Positions 1-7,704 of a stretch of 64,000 nt of DNA are shown here, piece by piece. The position numbers and the translations under genes are program-made. The first letter of the stretch is position 1; every line of letters starts with the position of its first letter. The notes beneath the pieces are model-generated. The model was not told the DNA's origin. It searched no databases and worked only from the letters and a program-made list of their open reading frames with translations. The stretch is taken from NCBI RefSeq assembly GCF_014207135.1, contig NZ_JACHCC010000006.1, positions 227,124 to 291,123 on the forward strand. The letters are read 5' to 3'. This DNA comes from Pedobacter cryoconitis (lineage in GTDB: Bacteria > Bacteroidota > Bacteroidia > Sphingobacteriales > Sphingobacteriaceae).

Positions 1-904
1 AAAAAGATTTATGCTGGTAACTACCAGGAGTAATTCCTTCCAGCTTTTTAAATACTCTTATAAAATAATTCGCATCACTGAAACCAAGCTCATAGCTGAC
101 CGCTGCTATTTTTGAACCTGGCTTGGTCAGCATTTGTTTGGCCAGGTTTATTTTTTCTGTCAGAATAAAATCGTTCGGACTGATTCCCAGTTCGCGTTTA
201 AATAACCGGTAAAAAGTGGCTTTACTCATACAGGCTTTGCTACTCAGGTTATTGATGTTGATTTTTTCATTAAGATTGGCTTTAATATAACCAATGACGT
301 AAGCTAGTGGATTATGTCCACTATCGGTAGTGCCAATTGATTTTAAGTTCTGAGTCTGCATAATCCTGACCAGCAATTCCTTTAAGGTCAGATCGGCCAG
401 TACGTCTTTTTCTTTAGTGCCCTCGGCACAGATCCTGATGATTTTATTGATTAAATAGGCTATTTCCTCATTATTGTAAAAATGATACTGGTCATAGTTC
501 AAAGCCCACTGATCAGCAGTAGCTTTAGGGAAATATTCATTCAGATAATTGATAGTTTGTTTAATCTGATCGTTATCAATGGCGAGTGCAATACACTGTG
601 CGGGGTTTTCTACGGAAGCTTCGGGGAAATCTATTTTCATGGTATGCGCAGGAGGGACGATGACCGTTTCTCCAGGCAGGTAATCAAATTCTTTTTTATC
701 AGAAAGATGCATGACTTTTTTTCCACGCAGCATACTGGTGATGACAAAATCGTTAAATGTCAGCGGTACTTTATAAGATTCAGCATAAGTTTCGAAAACA
801 CTGAGTTCACATCGTTCCAGCGTATATGCTGTTCTGTTTTCGACAAGGGTATGCAGGTTTGCATCCTTACTCAATGCGACAAGATTTAATTTATGCTGCC
901 TCAT
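1..904 (-). CDS. AraC-family transcriptional regulator (AraC_N type), C-terminus cut by window edge
   Basis: The reverse strand is open for 301 codons from an ATG at 902-904 to the window edge, with no stop. The start reads MRQHKLNLVAL. The first ~180 residues look like the AraC_N ligand-sensing domain, a family often found beside aldehyde/alcohol dehydrogenase genes. The last ~95 hold a two-helix-turn-helix AraC domain (SKATFYRLFKRELGISPNDF, then ELGFSDANYFIRVFKKLEGITP). The protein seems nearly complete, since AraC proteins usually stop shortly after this last motif. It is divergent from the aldehyde dehydrogenase at 1044, which it probably controls; that link is inferred from position and from the inverted repeat between the two genes. 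Confidence 0.9.
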   Translation of the reverse strand, partial: MRQHKLNLVALSKDANLHTLVENRTAYTLERCELSVFETYAESYKVPLTFNDFVITSMLRGKKVMHLSDKKEFDYLPGETVIVPPAHTMKIDFPEASVENPAQCIALAIDNDQIKQTINYLNEYFPKATADQWALNYDQYHFYNNEEIAYLINKIIRICAEGTKEKDVLADLTLKELLVRIMQTQNLKSIGTTDSGHNPLAYVIGYIKANLNEKININNLSSKACMSKATFYRLFKRELGISPNDFILTEKINLAKQMLTKPGSKIAAVSYELGFSDANYFIRVFKKLEGITPGSYQHKSF

Positions 905-912
905 ACCTCAGG

Positions 913-1024
913 TTTGGTTAGTGCTTATTTAAATAGTTTATTCATCCTGCAACAATAATGCTACTACTTGCTACAATTCTCCTATACAACAGCAGGATTA
1001 GCTGTTAGGTTTGTACTAACCAAA
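913..1024. promoter_or_regulatory. Divergent regulatory region with 10-bp inverted repeat and ALDH promoter
   Basis: TTTGGTTAGT at 913-922 and its exact reverse complement ACTAACCAAA at 1015-1024 flank the intergenic region, one just upstream of the AraC start and one just upstream of the ALDH start. A Bacteroidetes -7 element TAGGTTTG lies at 1006-1013, so the right arm would overlap the ALDH transcription start. I infer an operator, probably for the adjacent AraC protein. No clear -33 TTTG was seen. Confidence 0.5.
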
Positions 1025-1043
1025 TTATAAAAAAAAGATCATC

Positions 1044-2537
1044 ATGAAGAGACCAGCATTTAAATCCCATTACGATAATTTTATCGGTGGAAAATTTGTT
1101 CCGCCGGTAAAGGGTATTTATTTTGATAATATATCTCCGGTAGATGGAAAGGTATTCACCAAAGCCGCAAGATCAAGTAAAGAAGATGTCGAACTGGCAT
1201 TGGATGCCGCCCATGAAGCATTTAAAACCTGGAGCAAAAGCTCTCCTACTTACAGGAGCAATATCCTTTTAAAAGTTGCGCAGAAAATAGAAGACAATCT
1301 GGACTATCTCGCTACGGTGGAAACAATAGATAATGGTAAGGCAATCAGAGAGACACTTGCAGCCGATCTGCCATTGGTTGTAGATCATTTCAGATATTTT
1401 GCGGGGGTAATCCGCGGTGATGAAGGTACAATCTCCGAACATGATGAAAACACTGTAAGTATAGCACTTCATGAACCGATTGGTGTCGTTGCACAGATTA
1501 TTCCCTGGAACTTTCCACTCTTAATGGCTACCTGGAAAATAGCTCCGGCACTGGCTGCGGGATGCTGTACTGTTGTGAAACCAGCAGAGCAGACGCCGGT
1601 TTCTATTATTATCTTAATGGAACTGATTGGTGATATTCTGCCTCCGGGAGTGTTAAATATTGTGAATGGTTACGGTTTGGAAGTTGGTAAACCACTGGCT
1701 ACATCTTCAAGGATATCTAAAGTCGCGTTTACGGGAAGCACAACTTCAGGCCGCCTGATTATGCAATATGCTGCAGAGAATATTATTCCGTCTACTATGG
1801 AATTAGGCGGTAAATCGCCAAATATATTTTTTGAATCTGTAGCCGAACAAGATGATGAGTTTTTTGATAAGGCAATAGAAGGTGCTGTGATGTTTGCCCT
1901 GAATCAGGGTGAGATCTGTACCTGTCCTTCCCGTCTGTTAATACAGGAAAGTATTTATGGTAGATTTATCTCCCGGGTTATTGAACGTACCAAGGCTATT
2001 AAAACCCTGAACCCGCTCGATCGGGAAAGTATGATGGGGGCACAGACTTCCAATGAACAATATCAGAAGATACTTTCCTACATTAAAATCGGAAAAGAAG
2101 AAGGGGCTGAGATACTGACAGGAGGTGGAATCAATAAATTATCCGGTGAACTGGAAGGTGGTTATTACATTGAACCAACGATTTTTAAGGGACATAACAA
2201 AATGCGTATTTTTCAGGAAGAGATATTCGGCCCGGTACTCTGTGTAACTACATTTAAAACAGTTGAAGAGGCTATTGAAATCGCAAATGATACTTTATAT
2301 GGTTTAGGTGCAGGTGTATGGACACGTGATGCACATGAGTTATACCAGGTACCCCGTGCTATTCAGGCTGGTCGGGTCTGGGTAAACCAATACCATTCAT
2401 ATCCTGCGCATGCGCCATTTGGCGGATATAAAAAATCTGGTTTTGGCAGGGAAAATCATAAAATAATGCTGGATCATTACAGAAGTGTAAAGAACATGCT
2501 TATTTCCTATGATAAAAAGAAACTGGGTTTCTTCTAA
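1044..2537 (+). CDS. NAD(P)-dependent aldehyde dehydrogenase (AldB/ExaC-like)
   Basis: This 497-aa protein has the full class-1/2 aldehyde dehydrogenase fold. The general-base Glu is in MELGGKSPN (about residue 253) and the catalytic Cys in NQGEICT (about residue 292). The family oxidises aldehydes to acids in the cytoplasm; the pairing with a DUF779 protein and an AraC_N regulator resembles the acetaldehyde dehydrogenase (ExaC/AldB) arrangement. Length is normal. DUF779 follows after 12 bp, so the two are probably co-transcribed from the promoter at about 1006-1013. The exact substrate cannot be read from sequence. The protein is distinct from the class-3 aldehyde dehydrogenase at 34.3-35.7 kb. 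Confidence 0.93.
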   Translation: MKRPAFKSHYDNFIGGKFVPPVKGIYFDNISPVDGKVFTKAARSSKEDVELALDAAHEAFKTWSKSSPTYRSNILLKVAQKIEDNLDYLATVETIDNGKAIRETLAADLPLVVDHFRYFAGVIRGDEGTISEHDENTVSIALHEPIGVVAQIIPWNFPLLMATWKIAPALAAGCCTVVKPAEQTPVSIIILMELIGDILPPGVLNIVNGYGLEVGKPLATSSRISKVAFTGSTTSGRLIMQYAAENIIPSTMELGGKSPNIFFESVAEQDDEFFDKAIEGAVMFALNQGEICTCPSRLLIQESIYGRFISRVIERTKAIKTLNPLDRESMMGAQTSNEQYQKILSYIKIGKEEGAEILTGGGINKLSGELEGGYYIEPTIFKGHNKMRIFQEEIFGPVLCVTTFKTVEEAIEIANDTLYGLGAGVWTRDAHELYQVPRAIQAGRVWVNQYHSYPAHAPFGGYKKSGFGRENHKIMLDHYRSVKNMLISYDKKKLGFF

Positions 2538-2549
2538 GATAGCAGACAC

Positions 2550-2927
2550 ATGAGCACCAAAAGGATTTTAGTTACTGAAAAAGCTGTTCGTATAATCGAT
2601 CAGTTGAAAGCTGAATATGGAGAGTTACTCTTTCATCAGAGTGGAGGTTGTTGTGAAGGATCCTATCCACATTGTTTTGAGCTGGGTGGTTTTTTGATCG
2701 GCTCTCATGATGTTTGTCTGGGTGAAATAGAAGGATGTAAATTCTATATGGCGGGTGATCAGTTCGAATATTGGAAGCACACACAGTTAACCCTTGATGC
2801 AATTGAAGGCAGGGCTGCGGGGTTTTCGCTTGAATCTACCCTGGATGTAGGTTTTATTATCCATTCCAGGTTATTCACAGCAGAAGAGCTAAAAAATCTG
2901 GAACCCTTAAGTGTTGATCCTGAGTAG
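2550..2927 (+). CDS. DUF779 family protein
   Basis: This 125-aa cytoplasmic protein has the DUF779 signature HQSGGCCEGSYPHCF near residues 29-43, a Cys/His-rich stretch that could bind metal. DUF779 genes are usually found next to aldehyde dehydrogenases, as here (12-bp gap, same strand). The biochemical role is not established; an accessory role for the dehydrogenase is inference from synteny. A strong terminator follows directly after the stop. Confidence 0.88.
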   Translation: MSTKRILVTEKAVRIIDQLKAEYGELLFHQSGGCCEGSYPHCFELGGFLIGSHDVCLGEIEGCKFYMAGDQFEYWKHTQLTLDAIEGRAAGFSLESTLDVGFIIHSRLFTAEELKNLEPLSVDPE

Positions 2928-2960
2928 ATATGGGAGATTATTCAAAATAATCTCCCATAT
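2928..2960. terminator. Terminator after ALDH-DUF779 operon
   Basis: A perfect 15-bp stem (2928-2942 with 2946-2960) with a 3-nt loop starts at the base after the DUF779 stop. Only a short T run (2964-2967) follows. Confidence 0.75.
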
Positions 2961-2964
2961 CAAT

Positions 2965-2994
2965 TTTGTAATTCAAAAAAAGAAACTACATTTG
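2965..2994 (+). promoter_or_regulatory. Promoter of tRNA-Phe
   Basis: TTTG at 2965-2968 and TACATTTG at 2987-2994 fit the Bacteroidetes -33/-7 consensus (TTTG and TAnnTTTG) with an 18-nt spacer. Transcription would start near 3000, about 45 nt before the mature tRNA. Confidence 0.65.
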
Positions 2995-2997
2995 CAG

Positions 2998-3032
2998 CCC
3001 ACCTACCGAGGTGGGGCATGGTTTAAACCATG
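2998..3032 (+). other. Two back-to-back hairpins in the pre-tRNA leader
   Basis: A 7-bp stem (2998-3004 with 3009-3015, loop ACCG) is followed at once by a perfect 16-bp palindrome CATGGTTTAAACCATG (3017-3032). Together they fill most of the predicted 5' leader between promoter and mature tRNA. Confidence 0.5.
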
Positions 3033-3045
3033 TTAATTATAGGAT

Positions 3046-3118
3046 GGTGCGGTAGCTCAGTCGGTAGAGCAAAGGATTGAAAATCCTTGTGTCGCCGGTT
3101 CGATCCCGGCCCACACCA
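3046..3118 (+). tRNA. tRNA-Phe (anticodon GAA)
   Basis: A 73-nt cloverleaf: acceptor 3046-3052/3111-3117, D stem GCTC/GAGC, anticodon stem AAGGA/TCCTT with loop TTGAAAA (anticodon GAA at 3079-3081), and T stem GCCGG/CCGGC with TTCGATC loop. The discriminator is A3118 and CCA is not encoded. The fifth acceptor pair is a C-A mismatch (3050/3113). Confidence 0.95.
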
Positions 3119-3122
3119 CTGC

Positions 3123-3156
3123 AAAAAGCTTCAGAGAAATCTGGAGCTTTTTTGTT
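3123..3156 (+). terminator. Terminator of tRNA-Phe
   Basis: A 13-bp stem (3123-3135 with 3140-3152, one G-U pair) with a GAAA loop runs into a T tract. Confidence 0.85.
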
Positions 3157-3181
3157 TCACGGCATTTTGATATAGTTCAGT

Positions 3182-3478
3182 TCAGGCCTGATAGATCGAA
3201 TTAATCAGATTTAAAATAACCATCAGGGTTCCCAGACCCGAGAGAATACATAAAATAGAACCGGTATTACTCTTTTTAGCTGAAACAGACATCAATGCAT
3301 ATATGAAGGAAACGGGGAGGGCAATTCTTACCATATATGCGATTACTGTATAGATAGTATCTGGTGCTACCTGAATTTTGTAACTTGCATTAATCTCAAT
3401 GACTGTCAGTACCATCGATAAGATTAACAGCATTAATGATATGATTACAAAACGAGATGATCTTTTTGCGTTATTCAT
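3182..3478 (-). CDS. Small three-helix membrane protein, unknown function
   Basis: This 98-aa protein is not one I recognise. It has a basic N-terminus (MNNAKRSSRF) and about three hydrophobic segments (residues ~11-28, ~40-63 and ~72-94), so it should sit in the inner membrane. It is transcribed alone, divergently from the AraC gene at 3532, and converges on the tRNA-Phe terminator. No enzymatic motif is visible. Composition and the plain transmembrane pattern suggest a real gene rather than a chance frame. Confidence 0.65.
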   Translation of the reverse strand: MNNAKRSSRFVIISLMLLILSMVLTVIEINASYKIQVAPDTIYTVIAYMVRIALPVSFIYALMSVSAKKSNTGSILCILSGLGTLMVILNLINSIYQA

Positions 3479-3531
3479 ATTAATGTTATTCAGTAAATAT
3501 TTTAAAGCTAGTCAAATTATCCTGTGATTAA

Positions 3532-4407
3532 ATGACCTTGAATATAATTAACCTGCCAGGTGAACCAGCGCCGGGAATAATTAGGGGAAGCAGTTCCGTA
3601 ATTATCAGACCTTATCATGCCCGGCAGAATTCGACTAAGAATAAGATTATTCTTCATCAGCATATGATCAATTTGTTGATCAGCGGAACAAAGACAATTA
3701 CTTATCTGGAAGGAACTGTCACTATTCACGAAGGCGAGTTTCTGATTCTTTCCAAAGGAAACTGCCTGACTTCTGAAATGCTGCCTAATCAGGATGTATT
3801 CAGTAGTATTTTGCTCTATTTTGATAATGACCTGCTGACAGATTTTTTTATCAAGTACAATTCCTCAATGGAAAAAGAGAAGGACATTGAACAGAAACCC
3901 TATCTGATTTTTAAACAGGATCCTTTCATTGTTAACTATATCAGTTCCCTGAGTTTGCTTATGCAATCAGGTAAAGTGCTGGGAGAAGAGTTCAACAGAC
4001 TTAAGCTGGATGAACTGCTTCTCTATTTATGTAAACAATATCCGGGTAAACTACATTCTCTGCTGGTACTTTCCAAAGACAATACTGATATGCAGTTAAG
4101 AAGGGCTGTTGAAAGTAATATCGATCATTCAATTACTGTTGAAGAGCTGGCTTTTTTATGTAATTCCAGTATTTCCACATTTAAAAGGAGATTTAAAAAC
4201 AGTTATGGAACTTCACCCAGGAAGTGGCTTTTGCAACAAAAAATGGAATTTGCTGCCGGATTGTTAAGACATCCTGAAGAAAGACCTGGTATTGTCTATC
4301 AGAAATTGGGTTATGAAAATCATTCCAGTTTTACTCAATCTTTTAAACAGCATTACGGTGTGACCCCAAAAGAATATCAGGATCAGAATATGAACGTTAA
4401 GCCTTAA
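3532..4407 (+). CDS. AraC-family transcriptional regulator (ExsA-like)
   Basis: A 291-aa protein whose C-terminal ~100 residues form an AraC DNA-binding domain: ITVEELAFLCNSSISTFKRR is the first helix-turn-helix, and GYENHSSFTQSFKQHYGVTP the second with the family signature. The N-terminal ~180 residues resemble a cupin-like sensing domain with a GEFLIL turn. The SnoaL-like gene follows about 70 bp downstream with its own -7 element and may be its target or a co-regulated partner. The ligand is unknown. Confidence 0.88.
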   Translation: MTLNIINLPGEPAPGIIRGSSSVIIRPYHARQNSTKNKIILHQHMINLLISGTKTITYLEGTVTIHEGEFLILSKGNCLTSEMLPNQDVFSSILLYFDNDLLTDFFIKYNSSMEKEKDIEQKPYLIFKQDPFIVNYISSLSLLMQSGKVLGEEFNRLKLDELLLYLCKQYPGKLHSLLVLSKDNTDMQLRRAVESNIDHSITVEELAFLCNSSISTFKRRFKNSYGTSPRKWLLQQKMEFAAGLLRHPEERPGIVYQKLGYENHSSFTQSFKQHYGVTPKEYQDQNMNVKP

Positions 4408-4448
4408 TATATGGACCTGCAGCCCTAATCCGTTTTTACCTATGGCCC

Positions 4449-4456
4449 TAACTTTG
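4449..4456 (+). promoter_or_regulatory. -7 promoter element for the SnoaL-like gene
   Basis: TAACTTTG matches TAnnTTTG. Transcription would begin near 4463, after the upstream in-frame ATG at 4442. That supports translation from the ATG at 4481, which has an AGGAGG box at 4472-4477. Confidence 0.5.
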
Positions 4457-4480
4457 TTTAAACTTAAACATAGGAGGAAA

Positions 4481-4900
4481 ATGGAATCCCAACTTAAAAA
4501 AAATAAAGAGATTGTAAAACGTTTCAATCTCGAAGTTATTGAACAAGGTAATCTGGAGAGCTTTGAAGAGCTTATGGATGACCAGTTTATCAATCAAACG
4601 GCTCCTGGAGGAATGGATAGCGGACCCAAAGGTATGATACATACTTTTAATAATATCCTGAGACCCGCCTTCCCGGATCTGAAAGTGATTATCCATGAAC
4701 AGATTGCAGAAGGTGATCTGGTTACAACGAGGAAAACAATTGAAGGAACACATCTTGGCTCGTTTATCGGGATCCCGGCCACTGGAAAAAAAATAACCAT
4801 TCAGGTGATTGACGTGGTGCGGATAGTAAATGATAAATACTATGAACATTGGGGAATGAATACTATGCACATCGTTTTAGCTGAATTATCCTCAGACTAA
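4481..4900 (+). CDS. SnoaL-like (NTF2-fold) ester-cyclase family protein
   Basis: A 139-aa NTF2-fold protein typical of the SnoaL-like/ester cyclase family: an N-terminal helix (NKEIVKRFNLEVIEQGNLES), a DQFINQTAP segment, the FPDLKVIIHEQIAEGDLV strand pair, and a C-terminal DVVRI...EHWG motif. Members carry out or mimic small hydrophobic-ligand isomerisation or hydrolysis; the reaction here is unknown. A longer frame begins at 4442, but the -7 box at 4449-4456 and the AGGAGG before 4481 favour the shorter protein. It probably acts in the cytoplasm, since no signal peptide is seen. Confidence 0.85.
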   Translation: MESQLKKNKEIVKRFNLEVIEQGNLESFEELMDDQFINQTAPGGMDSGPKGMIHTFNNILRPAFPDLKVIIHEQIAEGDLVTTRKTIEGTHLGSFIGIPATGKKITIQVIDVVRIVNDKYYEHWGMNTMHIVLAELSSD

Positions 4901-5057
4901 TTTCCTGATCAGCCATAAATCCTTTGTTTTTCACAGCCCTTCAATAGCAGATATAACATGAGTAACTTATTTGATAAAAATTCCGAATTTTAGATTTTAA
5001 TCTTAAATTACGTACACCAAATACGAGCTAAAACCATTTAATATTAAAGAAGGTAGT

Positions 5058-6797
5058 ATGAACGAATTTCAAATTAAGCAGTCAGATGTTGAATATGATG
5101 CTATTATAGTTGGATCCGGAGCGGGCGGTGGCATGGCCGGTTATGTGCTGGCTAATGCAGGTCAAAAAGTACTGATGCTAGAAGCAGGTGCTTATTTCGA
5201 CCCACGTCTAGATGCACAGCAGTTAAAATGGCCATGGGATTCGCCAAGACGTGGTGCCAGCACTGTCAGACCTTTCGGAGACTTTGATGCAGCTTATGGT
5301 GGATGGGAACTCGACGGAGAGCCTTATACACAAAAAAACAACTCTGAATTTGCCTGGTTCCGGTCAAGGATGCTGGGTGGAAGAACAAATCACTGGGGTC
5401 GTATATCTTTAAGAATGGGACCGGACGATTTTAAGTGTAAAGATGGGTTAACCGATAACTGGCCTATTACTTACGAAGAAATCAAACCCTTTTACGATAA
5501 AGTTGATCGCTTGATTGGGATTTATGGTACCGCTGAGGGAATCGAGAGTGAACCGGATGGAATTTTTATGGCTCCTCCTAAACCGAGGTTAAACGAACTT
5601 TTTATTAAAAAAGCGGCTAAAAAGATTGGTGTAACAGTAATTCCGGGCAGAGGATCGGTATTAACTGAAGCCTTGCCCAATAATAAAGATCGTGCTCCTT
5701 GTTTTTATTGCGGACAATGCGGCAGGAGTTGTAAAGTATATGGAGATTTTTCTTCTTCTTCCTGTCTGGTAATTCCGGCAGTTAAAACAGGAAATTTAAC
5801 CGTCATCACCAATGCAATGGTACGCGAAGTCCTTACCGATAAAGCCGGACTGGCAACGGGTGTTTCATATGTAGATAAAACTACGCTTGAAGAACATCAG
5901 GTCAGAGGAAAAGTAGTGATCCTTGGAGCCAGTGCCTGTGAATCTGCCCGTTTATTACTCAACTCAAAATCGTCTGCTCATCCTAATGGACTGGCCAATA
6001 ACAGCAATGTCGTAGGTAAATACCTGCATGATTCAACCGGTGCCAGTTTAGGTGGTTTCCTGCCGCAGCTATTAGATCGTAAACGTTATAACGAGGATGG
6101 TGTAGGTAGTGTGCATATTTATTCACCATGGTGGCTTGATAATAAGAAACTTGATTTTCCACGTGGTTACCATATTGAATACGGGGGTGGTTTACATATG
6201 CCGGGTTATGGTTTTGGCGGAGGTATTGAAAATATGAATGGTGCCGTTCCAGGAAAAGATGGGAAGATGAAAGAAGCTGGCGGATATGGCGCAGGACTGA
6301 AAGATGACTACAGACGTTTTTTCGGTACACAGGTTGGTATGGCCGGGCGTGGTACAGCGATAGCCAGAGAATCTAATTACTGTGAGATAGATCCTAAAGT
6401 TGTGGATAAATACGGAATTCCTGTACTTCGTTTCAATTATAAATGGGCTAATGAAGAAGTTAAACAGGCTAAACACATGCAGGAAACTTTCCAGGAGATG
6501 ATGCATGCTATGGGGGCGATCGTTACTTCAAAAATACATGGTCCGGAAGATAATTACGGATTAGAGGCTCCGGGCAAAATTATTCATGAAGTAGGTACGG
6601 TCAGAATGGGCGATGATCCGAAAAAATCAGCTTTAAATAAATGGTGCCAGGCGCATGACTGTAAAAATCTATTTGTTGTAGATGCAGCCCCATTTGTTCA
6701 GCAGGGAGATAAAAATGCAACATGGACTATTCTGGCTTTATCTATGCGTACTGCAGAATATATCCTTTCACAAAAGAAAAAACTGAATCTAAGCTAA
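5058..6797 (+). CDS. GMC-family FAD oxidoreductase, catalytic subunit (gluconate/glucoside dehydrogenase type)
   Basis: This 579-aa flavoprotein begins with an FAD-binding motif (IIVGSGAGGGMAG, residues 16-28) and ends with the GMC active-site region (HEVGTVRMG, then KNATWTILAL). A cysteine cluster at residues 215-236 (C215, C218, C221, C225, C236) resembles the iron-sulphur-binding segment of FAD-glucose and fructose dehydrogenase catalytic subunits. Such enzymes oxidise sugar hydroxyls and pass electrons to a carrier. It has no signal peptide, so it probably leaves the cell bound to the Tat-dependent small subunit encoded 9 bp downstream. Bacteroidota homologues include glucoside 3-dehydrogenases; the substrate is undetermined. 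Confidence 0.9.
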   Translation: MNEFQIKQSDVEYDAIIVGSGAGGGMAGYVLANAGQKVLMLEAGAYFDPRLDAQQLKWPWDSPRRGASTVRPFGDFDAAYGGWELDGEPYTQKNNSEFAWFRSRMLGGRTNHWGRISLRMGPDDFKCKDGLTDNWPITYEEIKPFYDKVDRLIGIYGTAEGIESEPDGIFMAPPKPRLNELFIKKAAKKIGVTVIPGRGSVLTEALPNNKDRAPCFYCGQCGRSCKVYGDFSSSSCLVIPAVKTGNLTVITNAMVREVLTDKAGLATGVSYVDKTTLEEHQVRGKVVILGASACESARLLLNSKSSAHPNGLANNSNVVGKYLHDSTGASLGGFLPQLLDRKRYNEDGVGSVHIYSPWWLDNKKLDFPRGYHIEYGGGLHMPGYGFGGGIENMNGAVPGKDGKMKEAGGYGAGLKDDYRRFFGTQVGMAGRGTAIARESNYCEIDPKVVDKYGIPVLRFNYKWANEEVKQAKHMQETFQEMMHAMGAIVTSKIHGPEDNYGLEAPGKIIHEVGTVRMGDDPKKSALNKWCQAHDCKNLFVVDAAPFVQQGDKNATWTILALSMRTAEYILSQKKKLNLS

Positions 6798-6806
6798 ATA
6801 ACAGAC

Positions 6807-7433
6807 ATGAACAGACGTGAATCACTAAAAGCGATAGGCTTAACGGCTATAAGTTCAGCAGTATTACTGGAGGCTTGTAAACCAGGCGCAGTTCCGGCCG
6901 GGGATAAAGCAGAAGGCAAAGGTGCTGCCGAACCGGGCAGGGAAGCATTTGAGGTAGAAAGAGATAAAGCATTAAATGCAGCAAAGTTTTTTGATGCCCA
7001 TGAAATGGCTACGATTACCATTCTTGCAGATATCATCATTCCCAAAGATGCCAAGTCGGGAAGTGCATCGGATGCTAAAGTGCCCGATTTTATAGAATTT
7101 ATTGTTAAAGATATACCCGAGCACCAGATTCCGATGCGCGGCGGATTAAAATGGTTAGATATTCAGTGTTTAAACCGTTACCAGAAAACCTTTAAAGAGG
7201 CATCTCAGTCGCAGCAGATTGAGATGGTAGAAGAGATTGCCTACCCTAAGAAAGTTAAACCCGGGATGCAGCAAGGGGCAGCTTTTTTTAGTCTGATGAG
7301 GGATCTGACTGCTTCAGGATTTTTTACAACCAAAATGGGTATAGATGACCTGGGATATGTGGGAAATGTTCCTAATAAATGGACAGGGGTGCCAGCCGAT
7401 GTATTAAAACAATACGGTATGGAAAACGTCTAA
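6807..7433 (+). CDS. Gluconate 2-dehydrogenase subunit 3 family protein, Tat lipoprotein
   Basis: A 208-aa small subunit for the preceding GMC enzyme. The N-terminus combines twin arginines (R3-R4 in NRRESLK), a short hydrophobic stretch and a lipobox LLEAC with Cys24, so it should be exported folded by Tat and lipid-anchored. The body (EMATITILADIIIPKD, IEFIVKDIPEHQ) matches the Gluconate_2-dh3 family. It likely escorts and anchors the catalytic subunit in the periplasm. No cytochrome c subunit gene lies next to it, so the electron acceptor must be encoded elsewhere. Confidence 0.88.
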   Translation: MNRRESLKAIGLTAISSAVLLEACKPGAVPAGDKAEGKGAAEPGREAFEVERDKALNAAKFFDAHEMATITILADIIIPKDAKSGSASDAKVPDFIEFIVKDIPEHQIPMRGGLKWLDIQCLNRYQKTFKEASQSQQIEMVEEIAYPKKVKPGMQQGAAFFSLMRDLTASGFFTTKMGIDDLGYVGNVPNKWTGVPADVLKQYGMENV

Positions 7434-7447
7434 ATATTTATACATCT

Positions 7448-7476
7448 GGCCTGCTAAAATGCAGGCCTTAATTTTT
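7448..7476 (+). terminator. Terminator after the GMC operon
   Basis: A 7-bp GC-rich stem GGCCTGC/GCAGGCC (7448-7454 with 7461-7467) with a 6-nt loop is followed by TTAATTTTT. The rest of the gap to 7705 shows no other feature I can support. Confidence 0.8.
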
Positions 7477-7704
7477 CTATGGTACTTCAGTACTGACAAC
7501 CTTGAAAATGCTGTATAAGCGTAATTTTTCTTCGTCAGGATGATAATTTATCATTTTAGCTGAAAAACGGATATTTAGTTGTTTTTCTTTCCTGCTGTCC
7601 TTAAACTTTGTAACTTATAAAAAAAAAGTAGCTGCCGGTGATTGTCAGTTTTGTGGAAGAGGGTATATGGCAGTTTTATATATTAATCCGATAAATAAAG
7701 CTCA

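Noticed and set aside
482..889. 135-aa + strand open frame at the left end
   Set aside because: It is a shadow of the AraC-family gene read on the - strand (904 to 1), which has clear AraC motifs.
4442..4480. N-terminal extension of the SnoaL-like protein
   Set aside because: The -7 promoter element lies inside it and a good ribosome-binding site precedes the next ATG at 4481.
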